Shown piece by piece: positions 12,041 through 21,103 of a stretch of DNA of 38,426 bases. The notes below the pieces were generated by a model that ran no database searches, had not been told where the DNA came from, and was given only the letters and a program-made list of their open reading frames with translations. Both the position numbers and the translations under genes were made by a program. The stretch lies in NCBI GenBank assembly GCA_025351185.1, contig JANXWJ010000296.1, positions 1 to 38,426 of the forward strand. The letters run 5' to 3'. Source of the DNA: Candidatus Nanopelagicales bacterium. Lineage in GTDB: Bacteria > Actinomycetota > Actinomycetes > S36-B12 > CAIYMF01. Each line of letters starts with the position of its first letter. The stretch's first letter is position 1.

Positions 12041-12439
12041 ATGACGATGACTGACCCGATCGCAGACATGCTCACGCGTCTGCGCAATGCCAACACGGCC
12101 TACCACGACACTGTCACGATGCCCAGCTCGAAGATCAAGGCGGGAATCGCCGTGATCCTCAAGGAGCAGGGCTACATCGCTGACTGGCGTGTCGAGGACG
12201 CCGAGGTCGGCAAGACGCTGACCCTCGACCTGAAGTTCGGTCCCAGCCGCGAGCGCTCCATCGCCGGAGTCCGCCGTGTCTCGAAGCCGGGCCTGCGTGT
12301 CTACGCGAAGAGCACATCGCTGCCTCGAGTCCTCGGTGGACTCGGTGTCGCGATCATCTCGACGTCGTCCGGCCTGCTGACCGACCGGCAGGCATCTAAG
12401 AAGGGCGTGGGTGGGGAAGTCCTCGCCTACGTCTGGTAG
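12041..12439 (+). CDS. rpsH: 30S ribosomal protein S8
   Basis: S8 binds the central domain of 16S rRNA and is the spc operon repressor in E. coli. At 132 residues it matches the family. It begins [18 protein letters not shown], contains [13 protein letters not shown] and ends with GGEVLAYVW, all typical. It follows rpsZ after a 69-base gap that holds no other gene. Confidence 0.98.
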   Translation: MTMTDPIADMLTRLRNANTAYHDTVTMPSSKIKAGIAVILKEQGYIADWRVEDAEVGKTLTLDLKFGPSRERSIAGVRRVSKPGLRVYAKSTSLPRVLGGLGVAIISTSSGLLTDRQASKKGVGGEVLAYVW

Positions 12440-12459
12440 CGGGAAGGAGAGATCACGCC

Positions 12460-12999
12460 ATGTCACGTATCGGACGCCTGCCCATCTCCGTCCCCGCGGG
12501 AGTGACCGTCGACATCGACGGCGCCACCGTCACGGTGAAAGGCCCCAAGGGCACGCTGACCCACCAGGTCGCGAGCCCCATCACCGTCGCCAAGGCTGAG
12601 GACGGCACCCTCGAGGTGGCCCGCCCCAACGACGAGCGCGTATCGCGCTCGCTGCACGGCCTCACGCGCACCCTCGTCTCGAACATGGTCATCGGTGTCA
12701 CCGATGGCTACAGCAAGGTGCTGGAGATCTCCGGCACCGGCTACCGCGTCGTAGCGAAGGGCTCCGACCTGGAGTTCGCGCTCGGCTACAGCCACCCCGT
12801 GCTGATCGAGGCGCCCGAGGGCATCACCTTCGCGGTGGAGACCCCCACCAAGTTCTCCGTCGCCGGCATCGACAAGCAGCAGGTCGGCGAAGTCGCCGCC
12901 AAGCTGCGCAAGCTGCGCAAGCCCGACCCGTACAAGGGCAAGGGTGTGCGTTACGTCGGCGAGGTCATCCGCCGCAAGGCCGGAAAGGCGGGCAAGTAA
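12460..12999 (+). CDS. rplF: 50S ribosomal protein L6
   Basis: L6 lies near the factor-binding site of the 50S subunit. At 179 residues it is standard, beginning [15 protein letters not shown] and ending with the conserved [20 protein letters not shown] segment before a short basic tail. A GGAAGGAGAG ribosome binding site precedes it in a 20-base spacer after rpsH. Confidence 0.98.
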   Translation: MSRIGRLPISVPAGVTVDIDGATVTVKGPKGTLTHQVASPITVAKAEDGTLEVARPNDERVSRSLHGLTRTLVSNMVIGVTDGYSKVLEISGTGYRVVAKGSDLEFALGYSHPVLIEAPEGITFAVETPTKFSVAGIDKQQVGEVAAKLRKLRKPDPYKGKGVRYVGEVIRRKAGKAGK

Positions 13000-13002
13000 G
13001 CC

Positions 13003-13383
13003 ATGGCTATCGTTGCGAAGCTCGGCTCGGGCAACAAGAAGGCGGTCGCCCGCAAGCGCCGCCACACCCGCGTCCGCAAGAGGGTCTCGGGCACCGCTGT
13101 CCGCCCCCGTCTGGTCGTCTCCCGGTCGACTCGTCACCTGTTCGTTCAGGTCGTCGACGACACCGCTGGCACCACGCTCGCCTCGGCGTCCACGATGGAG
13201 GCCGACCTTCGTGCCTTCGACGGTGACAAGAGTGCGAAGGCGAAGAAGGTCGGCGAACTGCTGGCCGAGCGCGCCAAGTCCGCTGGTGTCGAGGCGGTCG
13301 TCTTCGACCGCGGCGGCAACAAGTACCACGGCCGCGTCGCGGCCCTCGCCGAAGGCGCCCGTGAGGGCGGCCTCGCGTTCTGA
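13003..13383 (+). CDS. rplR: 50S ribosomal protein L18
   Basis: L18 brings 5S rRNA into the central protuberance together with L5. The 126 residues show a basic N-terminus ([19 protein letters not shown]), then [20 protein letters not shown], and end with [20 protein letters not shown], as expected. It starts three bases after rplF. Confidence 0.97.
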   Translation: MAIVAKLGSGNKKAVARKRRHTRVRKRVSGTAVRPRLVVSRSTRHLFVQVVDDTAGTTLASASTMEADLRAFDGDKSAKAKKVGELLAERAKSAGVEAVVFDRGGNKYHGRVAALAEGAREGGLAF

Positions 13384-13416
13384 CGCGAACGACGGAATCG
13401 AAGGAAGAGGTTAGTC

Positions 13417-14022
13417 ATGGCTGCAGCCCAGCGCCGCGGAGGCGGCGCCGGCGGCAACGAGCGTGGACGCGACCGTCGCGACGGTAAGGGTCCCGTGGCG
13501 GAGAAGTCCGCCTTCATCGAGCGCGTCGTAGCGATCAACCGTGTTGCCAAGGTCGTCAAGGGTGGTCGTCGCTTCAGCTTCACCGCCCTCGTCGTCGTCG
13601 GCGACGGTGACGGCACCGTCGGTGTCGGGTACGGGAAGGCCAAGGAGGTGCCCGCGGCTATCGCCAAGGGTGTCGAGGAAGCCAAGAAGAACTTCTTCAA
13701 GGTTCCCCGTATCCAGGGCACGATCCCGCACCCCATCACCGGTGAGGCTGCGGCAGGCGTCGTCCTGCTGCGCCCGGCCGCACCCGGTACCGGCGTCATC
13801 GCCGGTGGTCCGGTGCGCGCCGTGCTCGAGTGCGCCGGCATCCACGACGTGCTCAGCAAGTCGCTCGGCTCGGACAACGCGATCAACGTCGTCCACGCGA
13901 CGGTCAAGGCCCTCAAGGGCCTCGAGCGTCCCGAGGAGGTCGCCGCTCGTCGTGGTCTGCCGCTAGAGGACGTGGCTCCGGCCGCGATGCTGCGCGCCCG
14001 TGCTGCGGGGGCTGGTGCGTGA
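13417..14022 (+). CDS. rpsE: 30S ribosomal protein S5
   Basis: S5 helps form the mRNA entry site and affects decoding fidelity. The 201-residue protein has a Gly/Arg-rich N-terminal extension of about 30 residues, then the double-stranded RNA-binding domain with [20 protein letters not shown] and the segment [12 protein letters not shown]. The C-terminal domain contains [12 protein letters not shown]. The extension is common in high-GC actinobacteria. The stop shares one base with the rpmD start. Confidence 0.97.
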   Translation: MAAAQRRGGGAGGNERGRDRRDGKGPVAEKSAFIERVVAINRVAKVVKGGRRFSFTALVVVGDGDGTVGVGYGKAKEVPAAIAKGVEEAKKNFFKVPRIQGTIPHPITGEAAAGVVLLRPAAPGTGVIAGGPVRAVLECAGIHDVLSKSLGSDNAINVVHATVKALKGLERPEEVAARRGLPLEDVAPAAMLRARAAGAGA

Positions 14023-14204
14023 TGGGTCGGCTCAAGGTCACGCAACTGCGCTCCGGCATCGGCGGCAAGCAGAATCAGCGCGACACCCTGCGCACGCTGG
14101 GTCTCAAGCGCATCGGTGACGTCGTGGTGAAGGAGGACCGTCCCGAGATCCGGGGGATGGTCAACACCGTCACGCACCTCGTCAAGGTCGAGGAGGTCGA
14201 CTGA
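14022..14204 (+). CDS. rpmD: 50S ribosomal protein L30
   Basis: L30 is a 60-residue 50S protein. The sequence [20 protein letters not shown] followed by [14 protein letters not shown] is the family pattern. The ATG lies in a TGATG overlap with the rpsE stop, so this start is better than the much longer frame that runs back through rpsE. rplO begins one base after the stop. Confidence 0.97.
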   Translation: MGRLKVTQLRSGIGGKQNQRDTLRTLGLKRIGDVVVKEDRPEIRGMVNTVTHLVKVEEVD

Positions 14205-14205
14205 C

Positions 14206-14649
14206 ATGACTCTCAAGGTCCATCACCTGCGTCCCGCTGCGGGCGCCAAAACCGCCAAGACCCGCGTGGGTCGCGGTGAGGCGAGCAAAGGCAAGACGGC
14301 TGGTCGCGGTACCAAGGGCACCAAGGCCCGCTACCAGGTCCCGGCCTCCTTCGAGGGTGGGCAGATGCCGCTGCACATGCGGCTCCCCAAGCTCAAGGGC
14401 TTCAAGAACAACAACAAGGTCGAGTTCCAGGTCGTCAACGTGGCCCAGCTCGCCGCACTGTTCCCCGATGGTGGGACCGTGGGCGTCGCTGAGCTCGTCG
14501 CCGCTGGTGCCGTCCGCAAGAACCAGCCCGTGAAGGTCCTCGGCAACGGCGACATCACGGTCAAGGTCTCGGTGAGCGCCCACGCGTTCTCCGACACCGC
14601 CAAGGCCAAGATCGCGGCGGCCGGCGGTTCGGCCACCGAGATCGACTGA
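14206..14649 (+). CDS. rplO: 50S ribosomal protein L15
   Basis: L15 is a late-assembly 50S protein with a long basic N-terminal arm. The 147 residues show [20 protein letters not shown] and [20 protein letters not shown], with the C-terminal globular domain ending in GGSATEID. It is the last ribosomal gene of the spc cluster and is followed by a long hairpin before secY. Confidence 0.97.
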   Translation: MTLKVHHLRPAAGAKTAKTRVGRGEASKGKTAGRGTKGTKARYQVPASFEGGQMPLHMRLPKLKGFKNNNKVEFQVVNVAQLAALFPDGGTVGVAELVAAGAVRKNQPVKVLGNGDITVKVSVSAHAFSDTAKAKIAAAGGSATEID

Positions 14650-14666
14650 GACAGACAGGTCCGCCC

Positions 14667-14715
14667 GAGGGGCGTTCCTCTGGCGTCGTGATCACGGCGC
14701 CGAGGGACGCCCCTC
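14667..14715 (+). terminator. Long hairpin between rplO and secY
   Basis: Bases 14667-14685 and 14698-14715 can pair over about 18 positions with one G-U wobble and one bulge; the outer arms GAGGGGCG and CGCCCCTC are perfect. There is no U-tract. It probably attenuates or ends transcription before secY. Confidence 0.5.
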
Positions 14716-14725
14716 CCGCGTGGGC

Positions 14726-14734
14726 TGTTAGTCT
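14726..14734 (+). promoter_or_regulatory. Possible secY promoter (extended -10, TGTTAGTCT)
   Basis: TAGTCT at 14729-14734 is preceded by TGT, an extended -10 arrangement. No good -35 is visible at 16-18 bases. The hexamer lies in the loop of a small inverted repeat (GGGCTG, CAGCCC). A start near 14741 would leave a leader of about 100 bases for secY. Confidence 0.4.
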
Positions 14735-14842
14735 CAGCCCGCGTGCCGGGTTCGCCTGGTACGTGCTGGAGATCCCCGCTCGTGACAGCCGTCACGGGCA
14801 GTTCTCGCACCGGACGTCGTCGGACGTCCACCTGGAGGAGCT

Positions 14843-16138
14843 GTGCTTTCCGCGTTCGCGTCGGCGTTCCGCACGCCGGACCTGCGCAAGAAGCTGCTGT
14901 TCACTCTCGGGATCGTGGCGCTGTTCCGCCTCGGCTCCGTGGTCCCGACCCCCGGGGTGGACTACAAGGCGATCCAGACGTGTATCGCCGCGGTGCAGGA
15001 CAACTCGATCTACGGCCTCATCAACCTGTTCAGCGGCGGCGCGCTGCTGCAGCTCTCGGTGTTCGCGCTGGGGATCATGCCGTACATCACGGCGAGCATC
15101 ATCATCCAGCTGCTGACTGTCGTGATCCCGCGGCTGGAGTCGCTGCGCAAGGAGGGGCAGGCCGGTCAGGCCACCCTCACGCAGTACACCCGCTATCTCA
15201 CCATCGGTCTCGCCGTGCTGCAGTCGACCGGCATCATCGCGCTGGCGCGCGTGCCCGGCCGCCTGTTCACCGGCTGCAACGAGCAGCTGCTCCACAACCA
15301 GTCGATCACCCTCATCCTCACGATGATCCTGACGATGACCGCCGGCACCGGGGTCATCATGTGGCTCGGCGAGAACATCACCGACCGCGGCGTCGGCAAC
15401 GGCATGTCGCTGCTCATCTTCACCTCGATCATCGCGACGTTCCCCGGTCAGCTCTGGCAGATCGAGGTCAACAACGGACCGTTCACGCTCGGCCTGGTGC
15501 TCCTCGTCGGTGTCGCGATCGTCGCTGCGGTGATCTACGTCGAGCAGGCGCAGCGACGCATCCCGGTGCAGTACGCCAAGCGCATGGTCGGTCGCAAGAT
15601 GTACGGCGGCACGTCGACCTACATCCCGCTCAAGGTCAACATGGCCGGCGTCATCCCGGTCATCTTCGCGTCGTCCCTGCTCTATGTCCCGCAGCTGATC
15701 CGACAGCTCACCGGCAGCGACTCGGCGTGGGCGACCTTCGTGGCGAGGTATCTGGAGCGCGGGGATCAGCCGCTCTACCTGATCCTCTACGCGACGCTCA
15801 TCATCTTCTTCACCTACTTCTACGTCGCGATCACGTTCAACCCGGTCGAGGTCGCCGACAACATGAAGCAGTACGGCGGCTTCGTCCCCGGCATCCGCGC
15901 GGGCAAGCCCACCGCGGAATACCTCGACTATGTCCTCACCCGCATCACGCTGCCCGGGTCGATCTACCTCGCGATCATCGCGATCATCCCGTTCATCGCG
16001 TTCGCGTTCCTGGGGGTGGGTCAGCGCTTCATCTTCGGTGGCACCAGCCTGCTCATCATGGTCGGCGTCGGTCTCGACACGGTGAAGCAGATCGAGTCCC
16101 AGCTCCAGCAGCGCAACTACGAGGGATTCCTCCGCTGA
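14843..16138 (+). CDS. secY: Preprotein translocase subunit SecY
   Basis: SecY is the channel of the Sec translocon in the cytoplasmic membrane. The 431-residue protein has about ten hydrophobic segments, starting with LRKKLLFTLGIVALFRLGS and including the plug region after it. The conserved MPYITASIIIQLLTVVIPRL and the cytoplasmic loop RRIPVQYAKRMVG are intact. The GTG at 14843 follows GGAGGAG with close spacing. The last base of its stop is the first base of adk. Confidence 0.97.
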   Translation: MLSAFASAFRTPDLRKKLLFTLGIVALFRLGSVVPTPGVDYKAIQTCIAAVQDNSIYGLINLFSGGALLQLSVFALGIMPYITASIIIQLLTVVIPRLESLRKEGQAGQATLTQYTRYLTIGLAVLQSTGIIALARVPGRLFTGCNEQLLHNQSITLILTMILTMTAGTGVIMWLGENITDRGVGNGMSLLIFTSIIATFPGQLWQIEVNNGPFTLGLVLLVGVAIVAAVIYVEQAQRRIPVQYAKRMVGRKMYGGTSTYIPLKVNMAGVIPVIFASSLLYVPQLIRQLTGSDSAWATFVARYLERGDQPLYLILYATLIIFFTYFYVAITFNPVEVADNMKQYGGFVPGIRAGKPTAEYLDYVLTRITLPGSIYLAIIAIIPFIAFAFLGVGQRFIFGGTSLLIMVGVGLDTVKQIESQLQQRNYEGFLR

Positions 16139-16701
16139 TGCGCGTCGTGCTCATGGGCCCGCCCGGGGCGGGTAAGGGGACCCAGGCAGCGGTCGTCTCA
16201 GGCAGGCTCGGGATCCCGCACGTGTCGACCGGTGACATCTTCCGGGCCAACGCCGCTGGTGGCACGCCCCTCGGGCTCGAGGCACAGAAATACATGGACG
16301 CAGGTGAGTACGTCCCCGACTCGGTCACCAACGAGATGGTGCGCGACCGCCTCGCTCAGCCGGATGCCGCTGCCGGCTTCCTGCTCGACGGCTACCCGCG
16401 CACGCTCGCCCAGGTCGACGAGCTGGCGGACATGCTCGGCTCGGCCGGCACCGCGATCGACAGCGTCGTCGAGCTCACGGTCGACACCGACGAGGTCGTG
16501 GCCCGGCTGGTCAAGCGCGCCGCCGACCAGGGGCGCAGCGACGACACCGAGGACGTCATCCGTCGCCGCCAGGAGATCTACAGCGAGCAGACCGCGCCGC
16601 TGACTGCCCTGTACGCCCAGCAGGGTGTGCTCGTCCAGGTCGACGGCATGGGCGACGTCGATGAGGTAACCACGCGTGTGCTCGACATCCTCGGCGTCTG
16701 A
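16138..16701 (+). CDS. adk: Adenylate kinase
   Basis: Adenylate kinase interconverts AMP plus ATP and two ADP. The P-loop GPPGAGKGTQ is at residues 7-16, and the NMP-binding part shows STGDIFRANAAGGTPLG. The protein has 187 residues. The LID is the short type without zinc cysteines, as in mycobacteria: the segment between VKRAADQGRSDDTED and the C-terminal helix is compact. The ATG at 16138 overlaps the secY stop by one base. The longer upstream frame runs through secY and is not real. Confidence 0.96.
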   Translation: MRVVLMGPPGAGKGTQAAVVSGRLGIPHVSTGDIFRANAAGGTPLGLEAQKYMDAGEYVPDSVTNEMVRDRLAQPDAAAGFLLDGYPRTLAQVDELADMLGSAGTAIDSVVELTVDTDEVVARLVKRAADQGRSDDTEDVIRRRQEIYSEQTAPLTALYAQQGVLVQVDGMGDVDEVTTRVLDILGV

Positions 16702-16705
16702 GACC

Positions 16706-17542
16706 GTGTTCCGCCGCAAGGACCGGGTCGAGGTCAAGTCCGCCGAGCAGATCGCGCTGATGCGCGAGGCGGGCCTCGTGGTCGCGCGCACCCTCGCGTT
16801 GCTGCGCGACGCGGTTGCACCCGGAATCACCACGCGGTTCCTCGACGTCATCGCGGAGGAGTCGATCCGCTCCTCCGGCGCGATCCCGTCGTTCCTGGGC
16901 TACCACGGCTATCCAGGCAGCATCTGCGCCTCGGTCAACGACGAGGTCGTGCACGGCATCCCGGGTGACCGGGTGCTGCTCGCGGGCGACCAGCTCTCGA
17001 TCGACTGCGGCGCGATCCTGGCCGGCTGGCACGGCGACGCCGCCATCACGGTGTCGGTCGGGGAGGTCGACCCCGCTTTCCTGGAGCTCTCCCGGGTGAC
17101 CGAGGAGGCACTGTGGGCCGGCCTCGCGAAGGCCCAGGTCGGCGGCAAGCTCAACGACATCGGTCGGTCGGTCGAGGACTCCGTGCGCGCCCAGCCCGGC
17201 GGCGCGGCCTACGGCATCGTGGAGGAGTACGTCGGCCACGGCATCGGCACCTCGATGCACATGGAGCCCAACGTCCCCAACTACGACGTCACGGGCAAGA
17301 GCCTCGGACTCATCGAGGGCATGGCGCTGGCTGTCGAGCCCATGGTGTGCGCGGGCCAGCGGACCGTGCGCACGCTCGACGACGACTGGACCGTCGTCAC
17401 CGTGGACGGCCTCCGAGCCTGCCACTGGGAGCACACCGTGGCGCTGACGACCGAAGGGCCGTGGGTGCTCACCGCACTCGACGGTGGGGCCGCCAGGTTC
17501 GCCGCGCTCGGTGTTGCCAGCCCTGCCTCCACCCGAGCCTGA
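16706..17542 (+). CDS. map: Methionine aminopeptidase, type I
   Basis: MetAP removes the initiator methionine from nascent proteins. The GTG at 16706 gives 278 residues beginning MFRRKDRVEVKSAEQ. The five metal ligands of the family can be seen in context: D in IDCGA, D in WHGDAA, H in GHGIGTSMH, E in LAVEPMV and E in WEHTVAL. There is no N-terminal zinc-finger extension. It lies four bases after adk, so secY, adk and map look like one transcript. No clear ribosome binding site precedes the start, and an in-frame ATG at 16676 inside adk is less likely. Confidence 0.94.
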   Translation: MFRRKDRVEVKSAEQIALMREAGLVVARTLALLRDAVAPGITTRFLDVIAEESIRSSGAIPSFLGYHGYPGSICASVNDEVVHGIPGDRVLLAGDQLSIDCGAILAGWHGDAAITVSVGEVDPAFLELSRVTEEALWAGLAKAQVGGKLNDIGRSVEDSVRAQPGGAAYGIVEEYVGHGIGTSMHMEPNVPNYDVTGKSLGLIEGMALAVEPMVCAGQRTVRTLDDDWTVVTVDGLRACHWEHTVALTTEGPWVLTALDGGAARFAALGVASPASTRA

Positions 17543-17565
17543 CCACCTGGCCTGCCCGGGCCCCT

Positions 17566-17590
17566 GACCTGCGGCGATACGGGGCAGGTC
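17566..17590 (+). terminator. Possible hairpin after map
   Basis: GACCTGC (17566-17572) and GCAGGTC (17584-17590) pair perfectly around an 11-base loop, 23 bases after the map stop. The stem is modest and there is no U-tract, so this is only a candidate end of the secY-adk-map transcript. Confidence 0.3.
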
Positions 17591-17616
17591 GCGGGGGTTC
17601 CGGCCCGATCAGCGGA

Positions 17617-17647
17617 TTACCGGTCGGGACCCGTTCTGACGTAGACT
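17617..17647 (+). promoter_or_regulatory. Possible infA promoter 1 (-10 TAGACT)
   Basis: TAGACT at 17642-17647 is identical to the -10 hexamer proposed for rplN. The best -35 candidate is TTACCG at 17617-17622, with a long spacing of 19 bases. The predicted start is about 120 bases before infA. Confidence 0.45.
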
Positions 17648-17683
17648 CACCCCTCGGCTCATGGAGTCGTGTGTCGACGTGCC

Positions 17684-17689
17684 TATAGT
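17684..17689 (+). promoter_or_regulatory. Possible infA promoter 2 (-10 TATAGT)
   Basis: TATAGT differs from the TATAAT consensus at one base and stands out in GC-rich sequence. No good -35 is seen at 16-18 bases upstream. The start would be near 17696, giving a leader of about 79 bases. Confidence 0.4.
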
Positions 17690-17774
17690 CAGCCCTGTTC
17701 GCAGGTCTGGAGGCCTTCGGACACGAGCCGCGGGCAGCAAGGTAACCCAGTCGAGACGGATGAAGTGCGAGGAC

Positions 17775-17996
17775 ATGCCCAAAAAGGACGGTGCCATCGA
17801 GCTCGAGGGCACGATCACCGAGTCTCTCCCCAATGCCATGTTCCGGGTAGAGCTCGACAACGGGCACAAGGTGCTTGCACACATCAGCGGCAAGATGCGG
17901 ATGCACTACATCCGAATCCTGCCTGATGACCGAGTCGTCGTGGAGCTCTCGCCCTACGACCTGACCCGTGGCCGGATCGTCTACCGCTACAAGTAA
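17775..17996 (+). CDS. infA: Translation initiation factor IF-1
   Basis: IF-1 is an OB-fold protein that binds the 30S A site during initiation. The ATG at 17775 gives 73 residues beginning [14 protein letters not shown] and ending RGRIVYRYK, with [20 protein letters not shown] in between; this is the standard IF-1 length. In-frame upstream starts at 17661 and 17760 would add a non-homologous leader peptide and are rejected. It starts the infA-rpmJ-alpha operon block. Confidence 0.97.
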   Translation: MPKKDGAIELEGTITESLPNAMFRVELDNGHKVLAHISGKMRMHYIRILPDDRVVVELSPYDLTRGRIVYRYK

Positions 17997-18109
17997 CACC
18001 TCGTCCTGAGCGCGCGGCAGCACCCGCCGCGAACCAGGACACCACCTGTCCAAACCCCTAGTCGCACGGGCGCCGCTGTCGCCTGGCACGTGCACCCGTG
18101 GAGAGAACG

Positions 18110-18223
18110 ATGAAGGTCAACCCGAGCGTCAAGAAGATCTGCGACAAGTGCAAGGTGATCCGCCGTCACGGGCGCGTCATGGTGATCTGTGAGAACCCTC
18201 GCCACAAGCAGCGTCAGGGCTAG
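18110..18223 (+). CDS. rpmJ: 50S ribosomal protein L36
   Basis: L36 is a 37-residue protein and the smallest on the 50S subunit. The protein [20 protein letters not shown] and its remainder carry the zinc ligands C11, C14, C27 and H32, so this is the zinc-type L36. GGAGAGAACG precedes the ATG. It lies between infA and rpsM, the usual actinobacterial position. Confidence 0.96.
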   Translation: MKVNPSVKKICDKCKVIRRHGRVMVICENPRHKQRQG

Positions 18224-18331
18224 TCACAGCTCCAATTCCCTGCACGACCTGGTCATCGGCACCCTGTCGGTCGACTGACAAGAGCGACACCCGACCCCCA
18301 CGCAGCACACGTGCCGCGCGCGGGACGCCAC

Positions 18332-18370
18332 CCCTGGCCCGGAGGCCAGGGACCCACCGAGGGCGGTGGG
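18332..18370 (+). promoter_or_regulatory. Two tandem hairpins in the rpsM leader
   Basis: CCCTGGCC (18332-18339) pairs with GGCCAGGG (18344-18351), and CCCACC (18353-18358) pairs with GGTGGG (18365-18370). Only one base separates the stems. They lie about 50 bases before rpsM in a 196-base spacer with no gene. In E. coli the same place holds the S4-binding leader of the alpha operon; that the structure here has this role is inference only. Confidence 0.4.
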
Positions 18371-18419
18371 ACCGGTGCCGCTCGCGACACCTCCGGCGTA
18401 CTGGAAGAGAGAACGCCCG

Positions 18420-18800
18420 ATGGCACGTCTCGTCGGCGTCGACCTCCCCCGCGACAAGCGGCTCGAGGTAGCGCTCACGTACATCTTCGGCATCGGCAAG
18501 ACCCGCGCACAGAAGACGTTGGAGGCCACGGGCATCAGCCCGGACATCCGCGTGAAGGACCTCGGCGACGAGGACCTGATCAAGCTGCGCGACTGGCTCG
18601 AGGCCAACTACAAGATCGAAGGTGACCTCCGTCGTGAGGTCTCCGCCGACATCCGACGCAAGGTCGAGATCGGCTGCTACCAGGGTCTGCGCCACCGTCG
18701 TGGCCTCCCGGTCCGCGGCCAGCGCACGCACACCAACGCGCGCACCCGCAAGGGACCGAAGAAGACCGTCGCCGGCAAGAAGAAGGTCGGCAAGAAGTAG
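18420..18800 (+). CDS. rpsM: 30S ribosomal protein S13
   Basis: S13 is a head protein that contacts the P-site tRNA and the 50S subunit. The ATG at 18420 gives 126 residues, beginning [20 protein letters not shown] and including [16 protein letters not shown]; the basic tail has [20 protein letters not shown]. An in-frame ATG 54 bases upstream would add an alien peptide and is rejected; GGAAGAGAG lies before the chosen start. Confidence 0.97.
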   Translation: MARLVGVDLPRDKRLEVALTYIFGIGKTRAQKTLEATGISPDIRVKDLGDEDLIKLRDWLEANYKIEGDLRREVSADIRRKVEIGCYQGLRHRRGLPVRGQRTHTNARTRKGPKKTVAGKKKVGKK

Positions 18801-18872
18801 TAGTCCGACGGTCCTGCCCGGCACCAGCCGAGCGACCGAAGGGCCGATGACCTCAACCAGAACGGATAGTCG

Positions 18873-19280
18873 ATGCCTCCCAAGAGCCGTACGGCTGCGG
18901 GCGCCAAGAAGGTGCGCCGCAAGGAGAAGAAGAACGTGGCCCATGGCCACGCGCACATCAAGAGCACGTTCAACAACACCATCGTCTCCATCACCGACCC
19001 TTCGGGTGCGGTGATCGCTTGGGCCTCGTCCGGCCAGGTGGGCTTCAAGGGCTCGCGCAAGAGCACGCCCTTCGCCGCGCAGCTCGCCGCTGAGGCCGCT
19101 GCCCGCCGCGCCATGGAGCACGGCATGAAGAAGGTCGACGTCTTCGTGAAGGGCCCGGGTTCGGGTCGCGAGACCGCGATCCGCTCCCTGCAGGCGACCG
19201 GCCTCGAGGTCGGCACCATCCAGGACGTGACCCCGAGCCCGCACAACGGCTGCCGCCCGCCGAAGCGCCGCCGCGTCTGA
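18873..19280 (+). CDS. rpsK: 30S ribosomal protein S11
   Basis: S11 lies on the 30S platform near the E site. The 135-residue protein contains [17 protein letters not shown], the signature [18 protein letters not shown], and the C-terminus [16 protein letters not shown], all highly conserved. A basic N-terminal stretch of about 20 residues precedes the core. It follows rpsM after 72 bases. Confidence 0.98.
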   Translation: MPPKSRTAAGAKKVRRKEKKNVAHGHAHIKSTFNNTIVSITDPSGAVIAWASSGQVGFKGSRKSTPFAAQLAAEAAARRAMEHGMKKVDVFVKGPGSGRETAIRSLQATGLEVGTIQDVTPSPHNGCRPPKRRRV

Positions 19281-19306
19281 CGCCCCGAGAGAGAGACTGA
19301 AACCCC

Positions 19307-19933
19307 ATGGCCCGATACACCGGCCCCGACTGCAAGCGTTGCCGTCGTGAGAAGACCAAGCTGTTCCTCAAGGGCGCGAAGTGCGAGTCGCCGAAGTGCC
19401 CGATGGAGAGCCGTCCGTACCCCCCTGGCCAGCATGGCCGCGGTCGTACCAAGGACAGCGAGTACCTCCTCCAGATGCGCGAGAAGCAGAAGTGCGCGCG
19501 CATCTATGGCGTGCTCGAGAAGCAGTTCCGTGGTTACTACGAGGAGGCCCAGCGCAAGCAGGGCAAGACGGGTGAGAACCTGCTCCGCATCCTCGAGACG
19601 CGTCTGGACAACGTCGTCTACCGCGCCGGCTTCGGTAAGAGCCGCGACATGGCCCGCCAGGTCGTCCGCCACGGTCACATCACCGTGAACGGCGCGAAGG
19701 TCGACATCCCGTCCTACCGCGTCTCGGCCAACGACATCGTCGAGGTCCGCCCGGCGAGCCGTGAGCTCACGCCGTTCGTGGTGGCCCACGCCGAGCTCGG
19801 TGAGCGCCCCACCCCGGCCTGGCTCGAGGTCATCCCGTCGCGGATGCGCGTGCTGGTCCACTCCCTGCCTGAGCGTGGCGCGATCGACACGCTGGTCCAG
19901 GAGCAGTTGATCGTCGAGCTCTACTCGAAGTGA
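19307..19933 (+). CDS. rpsD: 30S ribosomal protein S4
   Basis: S4 is a primary 16S rRNA-binding protein that nucleates 30S assembly. The 208-residue protein has the S4 RNA-binding motif near RLDNVVYRAGFGKSRDMARQ. C9, C12, C26 and C31 in the N-terminal domain form a plausible zinc site, so this is the zinc-binding type. GAGAGAGA precedes the ATG at 19307. A hairpin and a 106-base spacer follow before rpoA. Confidence 0.97.
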   Translation: MARYTGPDCKRCRREKTKLFLKGAKCESPKCPMESRPYPPGQHGRGRTKDSEYLLQMREKQKCARIYGVLEKQFRGYYEEAQRKQGKTGENLLRILETRLDNVVYRAGFGKSRDMARQVVRHGHITVNGAKVDIPSYRVSANDIVEVRPASRELTPFVVAHAELGERPTPAWLEVIPSRMRVLVHSLPERGAIDTLVQEQLIVELYSK

Positions 19934-19944
19934 CCACAGCCGTC

Positions 19945-19971
19945 GGTGCCGGCCCCTCGTGGGCCGGTGCC
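19945..19971 (+). terminator. Hairpin between rpsD and rpoA
   Basis: GGTGCCGGCCC (19945-19955) and GGGCCGGTGCC (19961-19971) pair over 11 positions with two G-U wobbles around a five-base loop. There is no U-tract. It may reduce readthrough into rpoA or act as a processing site. Confidence 0.4.
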
Positions 19972-20039
19972 GGTGCCTTCGACTCCCCACCCCTCCCACC
20001 CACGGCGTCAAATAGCGGACGCCACGGAAGGACAGTCAC

Positions 20040-21062
20040 GTGCTGATCGCCCAGCGGCCGACCCTCGTCGAGGAACCGGTCTCGGAATTCCGCTCGCGCT
20101 TCATCATGGAGCCGCTCGAGCCCGGCTTCGGCTACACCCTCGGCAACTCGGTGCGCCGCACCCTGCTGTCGTCGATCCCCGGCGCTGCTGTCACCAGCAT
20201 CCGCATCGACGGTGTCCTGCACGAGTTCACCACCGTGCCGGGCGTCAAGGAGGACGTCACCGAGCTCATCCTCAACATCAAGCAGCTCGTGGTCTCCTCG
20301 GAGCACGACGAGCCCGTCGTGATGTACCTGCGCAAGCAGGGTCCGGGTGCCGTCACCGCAGCCGACATCGCACCGCCGGCCGGTGTCGAGGTGCACAACC
20401 CGCACCTGCACATCGCCACGCTCAACGGCAAGGGCAAGCTCGAGATGGAGCTCGTCGTCGAGCGCGGTCGCGGCTATGTCTCCGCCGTGCAGAACAAGCA
20501 GCCCGGCCAGGAGATCGGCCGGATCCCGGTCGACTCGATCTACTCGCCGGTCCTCAAGGTGACCTACAAGGTCGAGGCCACCCGCGTCGAGCAGCGCACC
20601 GACTTCGACCGCCTCGTGATCGACGTCGAGACCAAGCAGTCGATGGCCCCGCGTGACGCGGTCGCCTCGGCCGGCAAGACCCTGGTCGAGCTGTTCGGTC
20701 TCGCGCGCGAGCTCAACCTCGACGCCGAGGGAATCGACATCGGCCCATCGCCCGCCGACGCGTTCGTCGCCGAGCAGCTCTCGACGCCGATCGAGTCGCT
20801 CGACCTCACGGTGCGCTCGTACAACTGCCTCAAGCGTGAGGGCATCCACACGGTGGGCGAGCTCATCGGTCGCAGCGAGGCCGACCTGCTCGACATCCGC
20901 AACTTCGGCTCGAAGTCGATCGACGAGGTCAAGGCCAAGCTCGCGACCCTGGGACTCGCGCTCAAGGACAGCCCGCCCGGGTTCGACCCGACCACTGCCG
21001 TGAGCTTCTATGACGACGACGCCGACGACGACCAGGGATTCGCCGAGGACGAGCAGCTCTGA
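20040..21062 (+). CDS. rpoA: DNA-directed RNA polymerase subunit alpha
   Basis: The alpha subunit dimerises to start RNA polymerase assembly, and its C-terminal domain contacts promoter DNA and activators. The 340-residue protein has the N-terminal domain (about 1-230) with [20 protein letters not shown] and a C-terminal domain (about 250-315) with [17 protein letters not shown] and [14 protein letters not shown]. It ends in an acidic tail, as in other actinobacteria. The GTG at 20040 is preceded by GGAAGGAC. Confidence 0.98.
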   Translation: MLIAQRPTLVEEPVSEFRSRFIMEPLEPGFGYTLGNSVRRTLLSSIPGAAVTSIRIDGVLHEFTTVPGVKEDVTELILNIKQLVVSSEHDEPVVMYLRKQGPGAVTAADIAPPAGVEVHNPHLHIATLNGKGKLEMELVVERGRGYVSAVQNKQPGQEIGRIPVDSIYSPVLKVTYKVEATRVEQRTDFDRLVIDVETKQSMAPRDAVASAGKTLVELFGLARELNLDAEGIDIGPSPADAFVAEQLSTPIESLDLTVRSYNCLKREGIHTVGELIGRSEADLLDIRNFGSKSIDEVKAKLATLGLALKDSPPGFDPTTAVSFYDDDADDDQGFAEDEQL

Positions 21063-21103
21063 CGAGCTGACCGCCCTCCCGAACCCATCACCAGGAGAAC
21101 CTG

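Noticed and set aside
14743-16701. A 652-codon + strand frame that runs through secY into adk
   Set aside because: Only the last 187 codons are a real protein (adk). The earlier part is secY read in the wrong frame, rich in Arg, His, Pro and Ala.
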